Shown piece after piece: positions 8,527 through 17,190 of a stretch of 64,000 nucleotides of DNA (within the stretch, counting starts at the first letter, position 1; each line of letters begins with the position of its first letter). This stretch comes from Streptomyces sp. NBC_01750 (GTDB lineage Bacteria; Actinomycetota; Actinomycetes; Streptomycetales; Streptomycetaceae). The DNA is taken from NCBI RefSeq assembly GCF_035918095.1, contig NZ_CP109137.1:1240001-1304000 (forward strand). Direction: 5' to 3'. The notes beneath the pieces are model-generated. The model did not search any database. It had not been told where the DNA came from and saw only the letters and a program-made list of their open reading frames with translations. The position numbers and the translations under genes were made by a program.

Positions 8527-10086
8527 TCAGGCAGGTACGAGTGCGGCGCGCGGAGAGGTACGCAGGGGCGCATCGAGCTCTACGAGCGCCCGCTCCAGCC
8601 CCTGCAGGTGCGTGAGGGCGGCCTCGGCCCCGCGGTTGCGCTGCGGGGCCGGCAGGGAGTCGACGGGAGCCTCGGCCTGCCGGGTGGCGGGCGGCACCAG
8701 CGCGTGTACGGCGGCATCGACGCGTCGGCAGGCGGCGGCCAGCCGGGCGTCGTGGGAGGCGTCCGGGTCGGCGGCGACGGCGGCGAGGCCACGCACTTCA
8801 CGGGCGCAGTCGTCGAGCAGCGCGATCACCTGGCGGGCGCGCGTCTTACGGGCGCGCAGCGGACTGAGGGGATGGACGAGCGGGGCGAGAGTGAGCCGTA
8901 CCCGGCCGAGCAGCAGCTCCAGTTCGGCGGCGAGCGGCGCCGGATCGGCCTTCTCGTCCCCGGCCAGTCGGAGCGCGGCCGCGGTGGTGCAGCCGTGGAC
9001 ACAGTGCAGTGCGCGCCGGATCCAGGCGTCGGTCGCGGCATGGGTGGTGACGGGCAGAATCAACGCGACACCGAGGGCGGCACCGAGCGCGCCCACCGCC
9101 GTCTCCTCGAAGCGCAGGATCAGCAGCCCCGGGTGCAGGACACCCAGCAGTCCGTACAGCAGACCGGCCATGACGGTAACGAAGAACATCATCCAGCTGT
9201 ACGAGGGCGTCGCCGTGTAGAAGATGCCGAAGACGCACACCGCGACCAGGGCGGCCGTCGGCGCGGGCATGCCCGCGACCGGGATCGCGATCAGGAGTCC
9301 CGCGGCAATGCCGGTTACGGTGCCGACGACTCGGCGGAAGCCACGGACCAGCGTCTCGCCGCGCGACGCGGTGTTGACGAAGATCCACCAGGCGGTGCCG
9401 ACGGCCCAGTACCAGCGGTCCGGGGAGATCAGCAGCCCCGCGGCGATCGCGACGCCGCAGGCGAACGTCGCCTGGAAGGCGAGCCGGGTGGTGGGGCGGG
9501 CGAGTCCGCGGCCGGGGAGCGGCGCGGGCGCCGCCGGCGGCGGCGTGCGCCGCTCGATGCACCACAGGCCGAAGCGGACGGCCGAGGAGGCGGTCAGGGC
9601 CAGCGCCACCGCCCCGTACAGCTCCGGCAGCTGCGCCGGGCCCGCGTGCAGGAACTGGGTGACGAAGAACATCATGAACGCGAAGATGCCCAGCGCCTGC
9701 CCGCGCGGGCCCCAGCGCCTGGCGTAGACGGCGCAGAAAACGACGCTCAGCCATGCGGCGGCGCGCAGCAGCGGCAGTTCGTGCAGGGTGGTCGCGAGCG
9801 CGAGGACGGGGAAGCCGACGGCGGGCAGCAGGGCGGTGGTGACGGCTTGGCGGCGCACGGTCGGGTCGCCGAGGGTGAAGAGCGCGAGCAACGCGGCGAG
9901 GCCGCCGGTGATGGAGGCGATCAGGGAGAGCCCGGCCAGTTCGGCGACGGCGACCGCGAGGGCGACGCCGAGTACGGCGCGCGTCGAGACACGCAGTCGC
10001 ACGCGCCCGGGATCCGGGGCCACAAACATCCGCTGCACCCCGGTCATGGTCTTCACGATGGTCGTCCCGCCCCCGTTGCTGTTCAC
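8527..10086 (-). CDS. FUSC-family integral membrane protein (putative aromatic acid exporter)
   Basis: The 519-residue protein has two sets of closely packed hydrophobic helices (about residues 35-175 and 215-345) separated by a basic/proline loop, then a soluble Arg/Ala-rich C-terminal region of about 170 residues. This duplicated arrangement is the fusaric-acid-resistance (FUSC) fold seen in YccS- and AaeB-like proteins, which are proposed exporters of aromatic acids. It lies upstream of nos on the same strand with a 128-base gap that may hold the nos promoter. A degenerate AsnC-like gene faces away from it on the other side. The exported compound is unknown. Confidence 0.85.
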   Translation of the reverse strand: MNSNGGGTTIVKTMTGVQRMFVAPDPGRVRLRVSTRAVLGVALAVAVAELAGLSLIASITGGLAALLALFTLGDPTVRRQAVTTALLPAVGFPVLALATTLHELPLLRAAAWLSVVFCAVYARRWGPRGQALGIFAFMMFFVTQFLHAGPAQLPELYGAVALALTASSAVRFGLWCIERRTPPPAAPAPLPGRGLARPTTRLAFQATFACGVAIAAGLLISPDRWYWAVGTAWWIFVNTASRGETLVRGFRRVVGTVTGIAAGLLIAIPVAGMPAPTAALVAVCVFGIFYTATPSYSWMMFFVTVMAGLLYGLLGVLHPGLLILRFEETAVGALGAALGVALILPVTTHAATDAWIRRALHCVHGCTTAAALRLAGDEKADPAPLAAELELLLGRVRLTLAPLVHPLSPLRARKTRARQVIALLDDCAREVRGLAAVAADPDASHDARLAAACRRVDAAVHALVPPATRQAEAPVDSLPAPQRNRGAEAALTHLQGLERALVELDAPLRTSPRAALVPA

Positions 10087-10192
10087 GCACCCACTTCAGA
10101 CATGGCAAAGGCGCCGCGGGTCCGGTCCGGCTCCGTCGCCGTTCCGGCGCTGCGCAGCGCCATCTCTCCGCAGAGGAAAGCATCACTGCCCA

Positions 10193-10440
10193 CAGTGGCT
10201 CAACTCGGTCTCATTGGGCTGGTCCATTGGCACAGTCGAGGGCAGGAAACCCGAACCAGAAGAGGCCAACGGACCGTGACGGTGGACACACTCGGCACCC
10301 GCATACCGTGGCTGCCGAGGGAGCGTCAGCGCCCCGTCGCGGGTGAGCAGAAGGCGGCAGGCCGCTTGGGGAGAGCGATCGTGAGGCCCAGGGGCGAGAG
10401 GCTGCGATGGAGCTCGTCTCCCGGACCCTGGGCCCATTTC
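10193..10440 (+). pseudogene. Degenerate duplicate of the AsnC/Lrp gene at 18535, including its promoter
   Basis: From CAGTGGCTCAACTCG onward this stretch aligns without gaps to the leader of the AsnC gene at 18452-18534. Shared blocks include TTGGCACAGT, AGGGCAGGA, GAGGCCAACGG and CGGTGGACA. The similarity continues into the coding part: GTG at 10276 corresponds codon for codon to the intact ATG, and MTVDTLGTRI mirrors MAVDRLDTRI. After about 15 codons the protein no longer resembles a helix-turn-helix, though scattered nucleotide matches persist for about 45 codons. I interpret it as a truncated, decayed paralogue whose promoter is better preserved than its coding part. The rest of the 10087-10517 gap shows no gene. 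Confidence 0.62.
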
Positions 10441-10517
10441 GATGGCCATCAGGCTGTTTGCGTTTGCGTCTTTTCGCGTCGTCGACGGGTCCTCCTTCCG
10501 TCGTAAGGCCCGGCCCG

Positions 10518-11018
10518 CTATGCGGAGCCGACACGGGTATGCAGCTCGAACCACACCACCTTCCCTTCGCTTGTCCGGTGGCTGCCCCAGCAGCGGGACA
10601 GCAGGGTCAGAAGGTGCAATCCGCGCCCCTCCTCGTCGTGCTCGCGGGACTGGCGCCCCAGGGGTCCTACGAGGTTCGCGTCCTCGATCTCGCAACGTAT
10701 CCCGCCGTGCCGGGAGGGCCGGCGGAACGTCAGCCGGACCGGCCCCGCTGCGTGGTGCAAGGCGTTGGTGACCAGCTCGGTGACGAGCAGCTCCGTGTCG
10801 TCGATCTGCTCATGGAGCGCCCACTGAGCCAGCTGGGCGCGAACGATCCGGCTTGCTTGAGACACCGCGGACGGTTCGGGGGGCAGGAACCAGGACTTTT
10901 CACATGGGTTCTCGTCCGGGGGAGCGTCACATGGGCTCTCGTCCGAGGGAGCGTCGTGCCCCGCCGGCTGCTTCGGGACAGGCGCGATGTGGGGCATGCG
11001 ATCGATGAACGGATTCAT
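10518..11018 (-). CDS. RsbW-like ATP-binding protein (anti-sigma/serine kinase fold)
   Basis: The 166-residue product carries a HATPase_c domain of the RsbW type: the N-box LLVTELVTNALHHA, the G1-box region CEIEDANLVGP and the late loop GRGLHLLTLLSRCWG. In Streptomyces dozens of such small ATPases exist; they bind sigma factors or phosphorylate STAS antagonists. The first ~45 residues are acidic/proline-rich and include a near-duplicated DAPSDESPCDAPPDENPC segment. The start codon overlaps the stop of the upstream DUF5999 gene (ATGA), so the two are translationally coupled. The partner is not identified. Confidence 0.88.
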   Translation of the reverse strand: MNPFIDRMPHIAPVPKQPAGHDAPSDESPCDAPPDENPCEKSWFLPPEPSAVSQASRIVRAQLAQWALHEQIDDTELLVTELVTNALHHAAGPVRLTFRRPSRHGGIRCEIEDANLVGPLGRQSREHDEEGRGLHLLTLLSRCWGSHRTSEGKVVWFELHTRVGSA

Positions 11019-11200
11019 GCCGCACTGCCCTCCACGGCCTCCATGGACCTGTCGTCGGGAAGCAACTCACCCATGTCCTCGAACACCGTGACGCCATTGC
11101 AGAGGAGGCCCCAGCCCTGCTCGGGGTGATAGGCCACGAGGCGCGCGGCATCATGGTCGGTCGCAGTTGAGGATGGACATGGTGGCTGGTGCTGGCACAT
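11015..11200 (-). CDS. DUF5999 family small protein
   Basis: A 61-residue protein beginning MCQHQPPCPSS and containing AARLVAYHPEQGWGLLCNGV and FEDMGELLPDD, which matches the DUF5999 family conserved in Streptomyces. Function is unknown. Cysteines in CQHQPPC suggest metal binding, by inference only. GAAGG lies 8 bases before the ATG. It overlaps the following RsbW-like ATPase gene by four bases, an arrangement frequently seen with this family. Confidence 0.85.
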   Translation of the reverse strand: MCQHQPPCPSSTATDHDAARLVAYHPEQGWGLLCNGVTVFEDMGELLPDDRSMEAVEGSAA

Positions 11201-11404
11201 TGCTCGGACCTTCAATTCTCCGTCCGGCTGGGGCGGTCTCACAGACCCGACCATCATGTGCCGACGACACGCGTGCAGGGAGGGGATAAATCCCCGGATC
11301 GGATACCTGAACCACCCGAAGTGGGCCCGGAACGCTTCTCGGGGTGACCACGGAATGGCTCAGCGTGGGCGCGCGCTGCCGCGGAACCCGCGTTCCAGCC
11401 CCCT

Positions 11405-13552
11405 TCACCAGCCGGCCACCGCCTCCCTGGGGGGCCATGGGGCCGGGGAGCCGTACAGCGCCCATTCCGCCGCCCCGTCGCGTCCCAGCCTCGCTCCGCG
11501 CCGGACTGCCGCGGCGTATCTGCGCTCGCCGAGCTCGCCGCGCAAGCGGATTTCGGTCTTCTCGTGTCCGTCGGCCAGATACCGGAACCCCGATCGCGAG
11601 ATCCCTATGGAACGCCAGACGACGTCCGCCGCGCCCAGCAGCCGGGCACCGCGTTCCGCCTCGTCGGCCGAGGCGGCTGCCCAGGCCAGCGCCTCCAGGC
11701 ACAGGGCGATGCCCCACCCGTCCCCCACGACCCGGCGGGTGTTCAGGGCGTCCCGGAGGAGTTCCGCCGCGTGGCGTGGCTCGCCCCGGCGCAAGAGGTG
11801 GAGGCCGAGCGCCCACAGGGCGTAGGAGCGGGACCAGGGCGCGTGTGCCTCGTTGCACAGGTCCAGGCAGTCCTGCCCGAAATCCGCGGCACGAAGATCG
11901 CCGGACAGGGCGCAGGCCACGGTGAGCTGATACAGGGCGGTCATCAAGCCGTTGCGGTCGCCGGCCGCCCGGTGACCTGCCACGGCCTTTTCCAGGAGGT
12001 CGATCGCCTGGCGGAAGTCGCCGTCGTAGAGCAGGCAGCCGCCCAGGAACTGCTCGGCGTGGACCAGGGTGGCTTCATCGCCGAGCCGGAGCGCGAGGGC
12101 ACGGCACTCCTCCAGCTGCGGCAGCGCGGAGGACGTGTCGCCCCGGAGCACCGACAGCCAGCCGTCCACCCACAGCGCCTTGCCACGGGCCACCGAGTCC
12201 TCGGGCGCGAGCGCCAGTGCCCTGCCGAGCCAGTGGCGCCCCTCACTGAGGAATCCGCTGCACAGCCAGTGGAACCACAGCGACGCGGCGATCTCCAGCC
12301 CCGCCTGTGCCTGACCGGGCTCGCTGAGGCAGAACTCGAGGGCGGTACGGAGGTTGGCGTGCTCGCTCTGCAGCCGGGCGAGCCAGGTCTCCTGACGCGG
12401 ACTGAGCCACTCCGCCTCCGCGCGGTCCGCCAGCCGGTGGTACCAGTCCCGGTGGCGCCGCTGCAGGGCCGTCTTCTCCCCGGCCTCGGCCAGGCGCTCC
12501 GCGCCGTACTGCCGGATCGTTTCCAGCAGTCGGTAGCGCACCTGGGCGCCCTGCTCCTCCCGAATGAGGACCGATTTGTCGACCAACCCCGCCACCAGGT
12601 CGAAGATGCGCTCCTCGGGAATGCCGTCACCCGAGCAGACCGCTTCGACCGCCTCCAGCCCGCAGCTCCCGGCGAAGACCGACGCGCGCGCCCACACCCG
12701 CTGCTCACCCGGGGAGCACAGATCGAAGCTCCAGTCGATCGACGCGCGCAAGGTCTCATGGCGGGCCGGGTCCGCCGTGGAGCGCTTCGGGGACACATCG
12801 AGGCGCTCGTCCAGCCGCCGGAGGATCTCCTGGGGCGTGAGGGTCCTCAGTTGCGCCGCGGCCAGTTCGATGGCGAGCGGGATGCCGTCCAGACGCCTGC
12901 AGAGCCGGACGACCGTCTCCAGGTTTTCCGGGCCGAGGGTGAACCCCGGCGACGCCTGCGCCGCCCGCCGCTGGAACAGTCTGACCGCCGCATAGTGTGC
13001 GGCCGCCTCGGGGCGGAGCGCTCGACGGGGTTCCGGCACGGCCAGTGCGGGCACCGAGAGGACGGACTCGCCGTACACGCCCAGGGGCTGACGGCTGGTG
13101 GCCAGCACGCGCAGCCCGGGAGCCCTGCGCAGCAGGCGGTCGGTGAGCGCCGCGCAGCCGTCCAGGATGTGCTCGCAGTTGTCCAGGACTATCAGGGAAC
13201 GAGCGTCACGCAGGTGGTCGCAGAGCAGGTCCGAGGGGTGCCGTGCCGACTGGTCCCGCAGTCCGAGCCCGGTCGCGACAGTCTGCGGCAGCAGCCCTTC
13301 GTCCTCCAGCGCGCCGAGCTCGACCAGCCAAACGCCGTCCGGGAACGCCCTTCGCACCTCGTCGGCAACTCCCGTCGCCAGCTTGGTCTTTCCCACACCG
13401 CCCACACCCGTGAGGGTCACCAGACGGGAGTGCCGCAGCGTGCGTTTGACCTCGGCGAGCTGCTGTCGGCGGCCGATCAGCGAGGACTCGCCGCCGAAAG
13501 AGGCGCTCCTCGGAAAGTCAGGACCGGCGCCATTGGCACCATAGGCGGACAT
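11405..13552 (-). CDS. NB-ARC/TPR ATPase regulator without a C-terminal DNA-binding domain
   Basis: The 715-residue protein starts with an NB-ARC ATPase: Walker A GVGGVGKTKLA (about residue 50), Walker B SLIVLDNCEH, sensor region VLATSRQPLGV and GIPLAIELAAAQLR. A TPR-rich region fills about residues 380-700. It is paralogous along its whole length to the divergent gene at 13736, sharing RLVTLTGVGGVGKT and FPDGVWLVEL, but it ends about 75 residues earlier and has no LuxR helix-turn-helix. The downstream sequence on this strand shows no helix-turn-helix in any frame. It may act through protein partners or be a truncated regulator. The divergent promoter region is 13553-13735. Confidence 0.9.
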   Translation of the reverse strand: MSAYGANGAGPDFPRSASFGGESSLIGRRQQLAEVKRTLRHSRLVTLTGVGGVGKTKLATGVADEVRRAFPDGVWLVELGALEDEGLLPQTVATGLGLRDQSARHPSDLLCDHLRDARSLIVLDNCEHILDGCAALTDRLLRRAPGLRVLATSRQPLGVYGESVLSVPALAVPEPRRALRPEAAAHYAAVRLFQRRAAQASPGFTLGPENLETVVRLCRRLDGIPLAIELAAAQLRTLTPQEILRRLDERLDVSPKRSTADPARHETLRASIDWSFDLCSPGEQRVWARASVFAGSCGLEAVEAVCSGDGIPEERIFDLVAGLVDKSVLIREEQGAQVRYRLLETIRQYGAERLAEAGEKTALQRRHRDWYHRLADRAEAEWLSPRQETWLARLQSEHANLRTALEFCLSEPGQAQAGLEIAASLWFHWLCSGFLSEGRHWLGRALALAPEDSVARGKALWVDGWLSVLRGDTSSALPQLEECRALALRLGDEATLVHAEQFLGGCLLYDGDFRQAIDLLEKAVAGHRAAGDRNGLMTALYQLTVACALSGDLRAADFGQDCLDLCNEAHAPWSRSYALWALGLHLLRRGEPRHAAELLRDALNTRRVVGDGWGIALCLEALAWAAASADEAERGARLLGAADVVWRSIGISRSGFRYLADGHEKTEIRLRGELGERRYAAAVRRGARLGRDGAAEWALYGSPAPWPPREAVAGW

Positions 13553-13735
13553 AACACCATCGTTGCACCTGCGGTAGGAGGAGCCGGATACCTCTCCTCT
13601 CCGGGCCCTCCTCTCCGGGCGGGGAGGAGGCGGAGCGCAGTGGCGATCTCCGGAGCGCGGAGGAATAGGCTGGATGGTGTCGGCACGGTTCGCGGACGGC
13701 CTGTACTCCGTGGATCGGACCGGTCCGAGGAATCG

Positions 13736-16108
13736 ATGGCTGTCGTGACACCAAGCGTCTCGGCACGTCGGCAGGACGGCAGGCTGCCCGCCGAGGTGAC
13801 GAGCTTCGTGGGACGTCGGCGCGAGGTGGCCGAGGTCCGCAGGAGACTGTCCGGATCGCGTCTGGTGACGCTCACCGGTGTGGGGGGAGTCGGCAAGACG
13901 CGGCTGGCGTCACATGTCGCAGCCGAGGTCCGCTCGGCGTTTCCGGACGGCGTGTGGCTCGTCGAACTCGCGGGACTGGAGAATTCCGGGCTGCTGGCCC
14001 AGACCGTCGCCGAAGCGCTGGAGATCCGTGACCATTCCTCCCGGCCGCCACTCGACATCCTCACCGACCACCTCCGGGACAAGCGCATCCTGGTGATCCT
14101 CGACAACTGCGAGCACCTGCTGCCGCAGTGCGCGGTGCTCGCCGACTCCCTGCTGCACTCCAGTCCCGGCCTGAAGATCCTGGCCACCAGCCGGCATGTG
14201 CTGGGCCTCCACTACGAGCACACCCTGGCCGTGCCGACGCTGGACCTGCCGAGCACCGAGAAACCCCGGCTGTCCACCAAGTCCCTGGCCCGGTGCGACG
14301 CCGTACGGCTGTTCATCGAGAGGGCGGGCGCGGTCCTGCCCGGGTTCTCCGTCACCGAGGCAAACCGTGAAGCGGTTGAACGGATCTGCCGGCAGCTGGA
14401 CGGCATCCCCCTGGGAATCGAGCTCGCCGTCGTCCGGCTGCGGGCGCTTTCCGTACAGCAGCTGCTGGAGCGGCTGGACGACCGGTTCCAGCTGCTCACC
14501 GCCGGTTCCCGTGCGGTGCTCCCGCGCCACCAGACGCTGCGGGCGCTGATCGACTGGAGTTACGTTCTGTGCACCGATCAGGAGCGGCTCCTCTGGGCTC
14601 GCGCCTCGGTATTCACCGGCGGGTTCGATCTGGAGGCGGCGGAGGAGGTGTGCTCCGGCGACAGCATCAGCCGCGAAGAGGTCCTCGACGTGGTGACCGG
14701 ACTCGTCGACAAGTCCGTGCTTCTCAGAGAGGAGCCCCACTCGACGGTGCGCTACCGGCTGCTGGACACACTGCGGCAGTACGGCAGGGAGCAGCTCGTC
14801 GCGGCCGGGGAGACGGCACATCTGCAACGGCTCCACCGCGACCACTACCGGCGGCTGGCACGCGAAGCTCATGCCGAGCTGTTCGGTCCTTCGCAGGTGG
14901 CCTGGTTCTCGCGGCTCCACGTGGAGCACAACAATCTGCGCGCTGCCCTGGAGTACTGCTTCGCCGAACCCGGGGAGGCCGAGGCCGGCACGGACATGGC
15001 CTCTGACCTGCTCTATCACTGGATCACCAGTTACTACCTCGGTGAGGGACGGCGCTGGCTGGACGAGGGGCTCGCCGTCTGCACCGAACCGAGCAGGGCC
15101 CGGGCCCGGGCGCTGTGGACCAACAGCTGGCTGGCCGTCATCCAGTCCGAGACCGCCGCGGCGGCGGCAATGCTCGAGGAGAGCGGAAGGCTGGGGAAAC
15201 AGCTGGCAGACGAATCCGTACTCGCCTACACCGCGCTGTACTCCGGCATGATCGCCATGTATCGGGGAGACGCCGAATCCGCGATCGGGCTCTACGGGGA
15301 GGCAGTGGCCAGGCACCGGGCCGTCAACGACCCCGTGGGACTCGCGCTGGCACTGATCCGGCTCTCCCTGGTCCACTCGTTCCTCGGTGACTCGCCGGGC
15401 GCCATCTCCTTCGGGGAGGAGTCTCTGCGGTTGTGCGACGCCTACGGAGAGGGCTGGCACAGGGCTTACACGACGATGGCGCTCGGCATCGAGGTCTGGC
15501 GCCAGGGCTCCACACGCCGCGCCGCCGAGCTGGAGAAGGAGAGTCTGGCCTTCAACCGTTCGCTCGACGATCCGCTGGGGGTCGGCGTCAGCCTCGAGGT
15601 ACTGGCCTGGATCGCCGCCACGGAGGAGCACTACGAGCGCGCCGCTCGGCTCCTGGGCGTCCTGCAGACCGTCTGGCACGCGGTCGGCGCTCCGCTGTCC
15701 GGGTACGGGCACCTCGTCAAGTACCACGACGAATGCGAGTCGCGCACCAGCAGGGCCCTCGGTGCCGCGGCCTTCCGCGCTGCCGTCAGGAAGGGTTCCG
15801 GGCTCCCTTACGGCGAGGCGCTCGGCTACGCGCTCGAGGAGCACCTGGTTGTGGACCCGGGCGGCGAGGATGAGCAGCCGTCACCGCTCACCCGGCGGGA
15901 GACCGAGATCGCCCATCTGGTCGCGCGTGGGCTGAGCAACAAGGAGATCGCGGCCACGCTGGTGATCGCCCGGCGCACGGCGGAGGGCCATGTCGAGCAC
16001 ATACTGAGCAAACTCGGCTTCACCTCCCGTGCCCAGGTGGCTGTCTGGGTCTTCGAGCACTACCGCCGGGCCGAGGGGGACGAGCCCTCCCCCGACGGCG
16101 GGCCGTGA
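13736..16108 (+). CDS. LuxR-family transcriptional regulator with NB-ARC ATPase and TPR region
   Basis: This 790-residue regulator has an N-terminal NB-ARC ATPase (GVGGVGKTRLA, ILVILDNCEHLLPQ, GIPLGIELAVVRL), a middle TPR-like region, and a C-terminal LuxR helix-turn-helix: LTRRETEIAHLVARGLSNKE, then IAATLVIARRTAEGHVEHIL. It should bind DNA when the ATPase senses a ligand or partner. The start at the ATG at 13736 puts conserved sequence (EVTSFVGRRREV) 19 residues in; the reading frame stays open far upstream but there overlaps the opposite gene and is not coding. The 183-base gap to the divergent paralogue probably carries both promoters. Confidence 0.9.
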   Translation: MAVVTPSVSARRQDGRLPAEVTSFVGRRREVAEVRRRLSGSRLVTLTGVGGVGKTRLASHVAAEVRSAFPDGVWLVELAGLENSGLLAQTVAEALEIRDHSSRPPLDILTDHLRDKRILVILDNCEHLLPQCAVLADSLLHSSPGLKILATSRHVLGLHYEHTLAVPTLDLPSTEKPRLSTKSLARCDAVRLFIERAGAVLPGFSVTEANREAVERICRQLDGIPLGIELAVVRLRALSVQQLLERLDDRFQLLTAGSRAVLPRHQTLRALIDWSYVLCTDQERLLWARASVFTGGFDLEAAEEVCSGDSISREEVLDVVTGLVDKSVLLREEPHSTVRYRLLDTLRQYGREQLVAAGETAHLQRLHRDHYRRLAREAHAELFGPSQVAWFSRLHVEHNNLRAALEYCFAEPGEAEAGTDMASDLLYHWITSYYLGEGRRWLDEGLAVCTEPSRARARALWTNSWLAVIQSETAAAAAMLEESGRLGKQLADESVLAYTALYSGMIAMYRGDAESAIGLYGEAVARHRAVNDPVGLALALIRLSLVHSFLGDSPGAISFGEESLRLCDAYGEGWHRAYTTMALGIEVWRQGSTRRAAELEKESLAFNRSLDDPLGVGVSLEVLAWIAATEEHYERAARLLGVLQTVWHAVGAPLSGYGHLVKYHDECESRTSRALGAAAFRAAVRKGSGLPYGEALGYALEEHLVVDPGGEDEQPSPLTRRETEIAHLVARGLSNKEIAATLVIARRTAEGHVEHILSKLGFTSRAQVAVWVFEHYRRAEGDEPSPDGGP

Positions 16109-16205
16109 CCCGCCGACGGCACCGCGAACCGACGACGGCACCCGAACCGACGACTGCACAGCGAACCGCCGACCGCGAGGTGATCCGCCGACCGCAGTGA
16201 ACCGG
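16109..16205. repeat. Degenerate ~18-bp tandem repeat
   Basis: About five imperfect units of 16-19 bases, each beginning CCGACG or CCGCCGAC and ending near GAA(C), follow the LuxR gene stop directly. Examples are CCGACGACGGCACCCGAA and CCGACGACTGCACAGCGAA. They lie between convergent genes and encode nothing. Confidence 0.6.
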
Positions 16206-16285
16206 CTCCGCGCCAACTACCCTTAGAACCACGCGAGGTGAGCGCCTCGACGATCTCGCGCCACCGTGGACTCCGCGCCGTGGGC

Positions 16286-17053
16286 TCAGCCGCTCCCGCC
16301 GCTGCTCCCGCCTCCGTCCCCGCGTCGTACTTCGGCGAGCCGGGTTGATGCGCTGTCCAGCAGCATCTCCAGCGCGGTGGGATACGCACTGTGATTCATC
16401 CGGGCGACCAGCAGGTGCGCGGTCGCCGCGATGTGCGGATGGGTCGCGGCGGGCAGCCGGGCGTACGTGGCCCGCCAGACCTCCTCGTCCGCCGTGCGTG
16501 CCGCCGCCGGCAGTGCCAGCGAAGCCGCGTCGAGCGCGGCGAATGCCAGGCTCTGGTCGATGAACGCGTGATAGATCCGGACCGCCTCGGAGTCCGGGAA
16601 GCCGGCTGTGCGCAGTAGCCCCAGGATCGTCTCGTCAGCCGCGACTTCATAACCCTTGCCGGTCACGCGGCTGGCGGTCAGCACTGCCGCCTGGGGATGT
16701 TCGAGATACGCGGCATGGATGCGCAGCCCCAGGTCCCGCAGGTCGGCACGCCAGTCACCGGTGCCCTCCCAGCACGCCAGGGCACGTCCGACGAGCATGT
16801 TTCCGATGGCCAGCGTCAGGTCGTCGATGCCGCTGAAGTACCGGTACAGCGTGCTCGGGTCCGCCCCCAGGGCGGTACCGAGACGGCGGACGGTCAGGCC
16901 CGCGCTCCCGTGCTCCCGCAGCATGCGCAGCGCGGTCTCCACGATCAGCCGCTCCGAGAGGACCGCACCGTTCTTCGTGGGACGTCGCCGCCTCCGGGCC
17001 TCTTCCGGCACCACAGGCTTGGGCACGGAACACTCCTCCACCACCGTCGTCAT
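16286..17053 (-). CDS. TetR/AcrR family transcriptional regulator
   Basis: The 255-residue protein has a typical TetR DNA-binding domain (ALRMLREHGSAGLTVRRLGT, then ALGADPSTLYRYFSGIDDL, about residues 40-85) and a ligand domain with the alpha-helical pattern of the TetR_C group. The C-terminus ends in a Gly/Ser-rich tail. It is transcribed away from the saccharopine-dehydrogenase-like gene, and the 137-base gap is the natural operator site. There GTTGACGTTAACAAC (17092-17106) is an imperfect dyad. It probably represses itself and the divergent gene; the ligand is unknown. Confidence 0.88.
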   Translation of the reverse strand: MTTVVEECSVPKPVVPEEARRRRRPTKNGAVLSERLIVETALRMLREHGSAGLTVRRLGTALGADPSTLYRYFSGIDDLTLAIGNMLVGRALACWEGTGDWRADLRDLGLRIHAAYLEHPQAAVLTASRVTGKGYEVAADETILGLLRTAGFPDSEAVRIYHAFIDQSLAFAALDAASLALPAAARTADEEVWRATYARLPAATHPHIAATAHLLVARMNHSAYPTALEMLLDSASTRLAEVRRGDGGGSSGGSG

Positions 17054-17091
17054 GACCCGGACGCCAGCTTATGCCAACACGGTTGACGTTA

Positions 17092-17106
17092 ACAACAGCG
17101 GGCGCG
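17092..17106. promoter_or_regulatory. Candidate TetR operator
   Basis: GTTG and CAAC flank an AT-rich centre containing GTTAAC, in the divergent region between the TetR gene and the saccharopine-dehydrogenase-like gene. The AT-rich palindrome stands out in GC-rich surroundings. The assignment rests on position and symmetry only. Confidence 0.4.
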
Positions 17107-17190
17107 TTGGATCGGATCCGACGGGCGGCGCGTCCACAATCGGCGCCAGCAGGCCGCCCGCGCACCGTGCCTGGGAAACGGAGTTTGGCC

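Noticed and set aside
8479..10506. Plus-strand frame of 675 codons opposite the FUSC gene
   Set aside because: Composition is Gly/Arg/Gln-rich without domains; the minus strand has the membrane helices and the start signal.
11564..13735. Apparent 724-codon N-terminal extension of the LuxR regulator
   Set aside because: It runs antisense through the NB-ARC gene at 11405-13552 and has no domain; the conserved protein starts at 13736. Long open antisense frames are usual in high-GC DNA.
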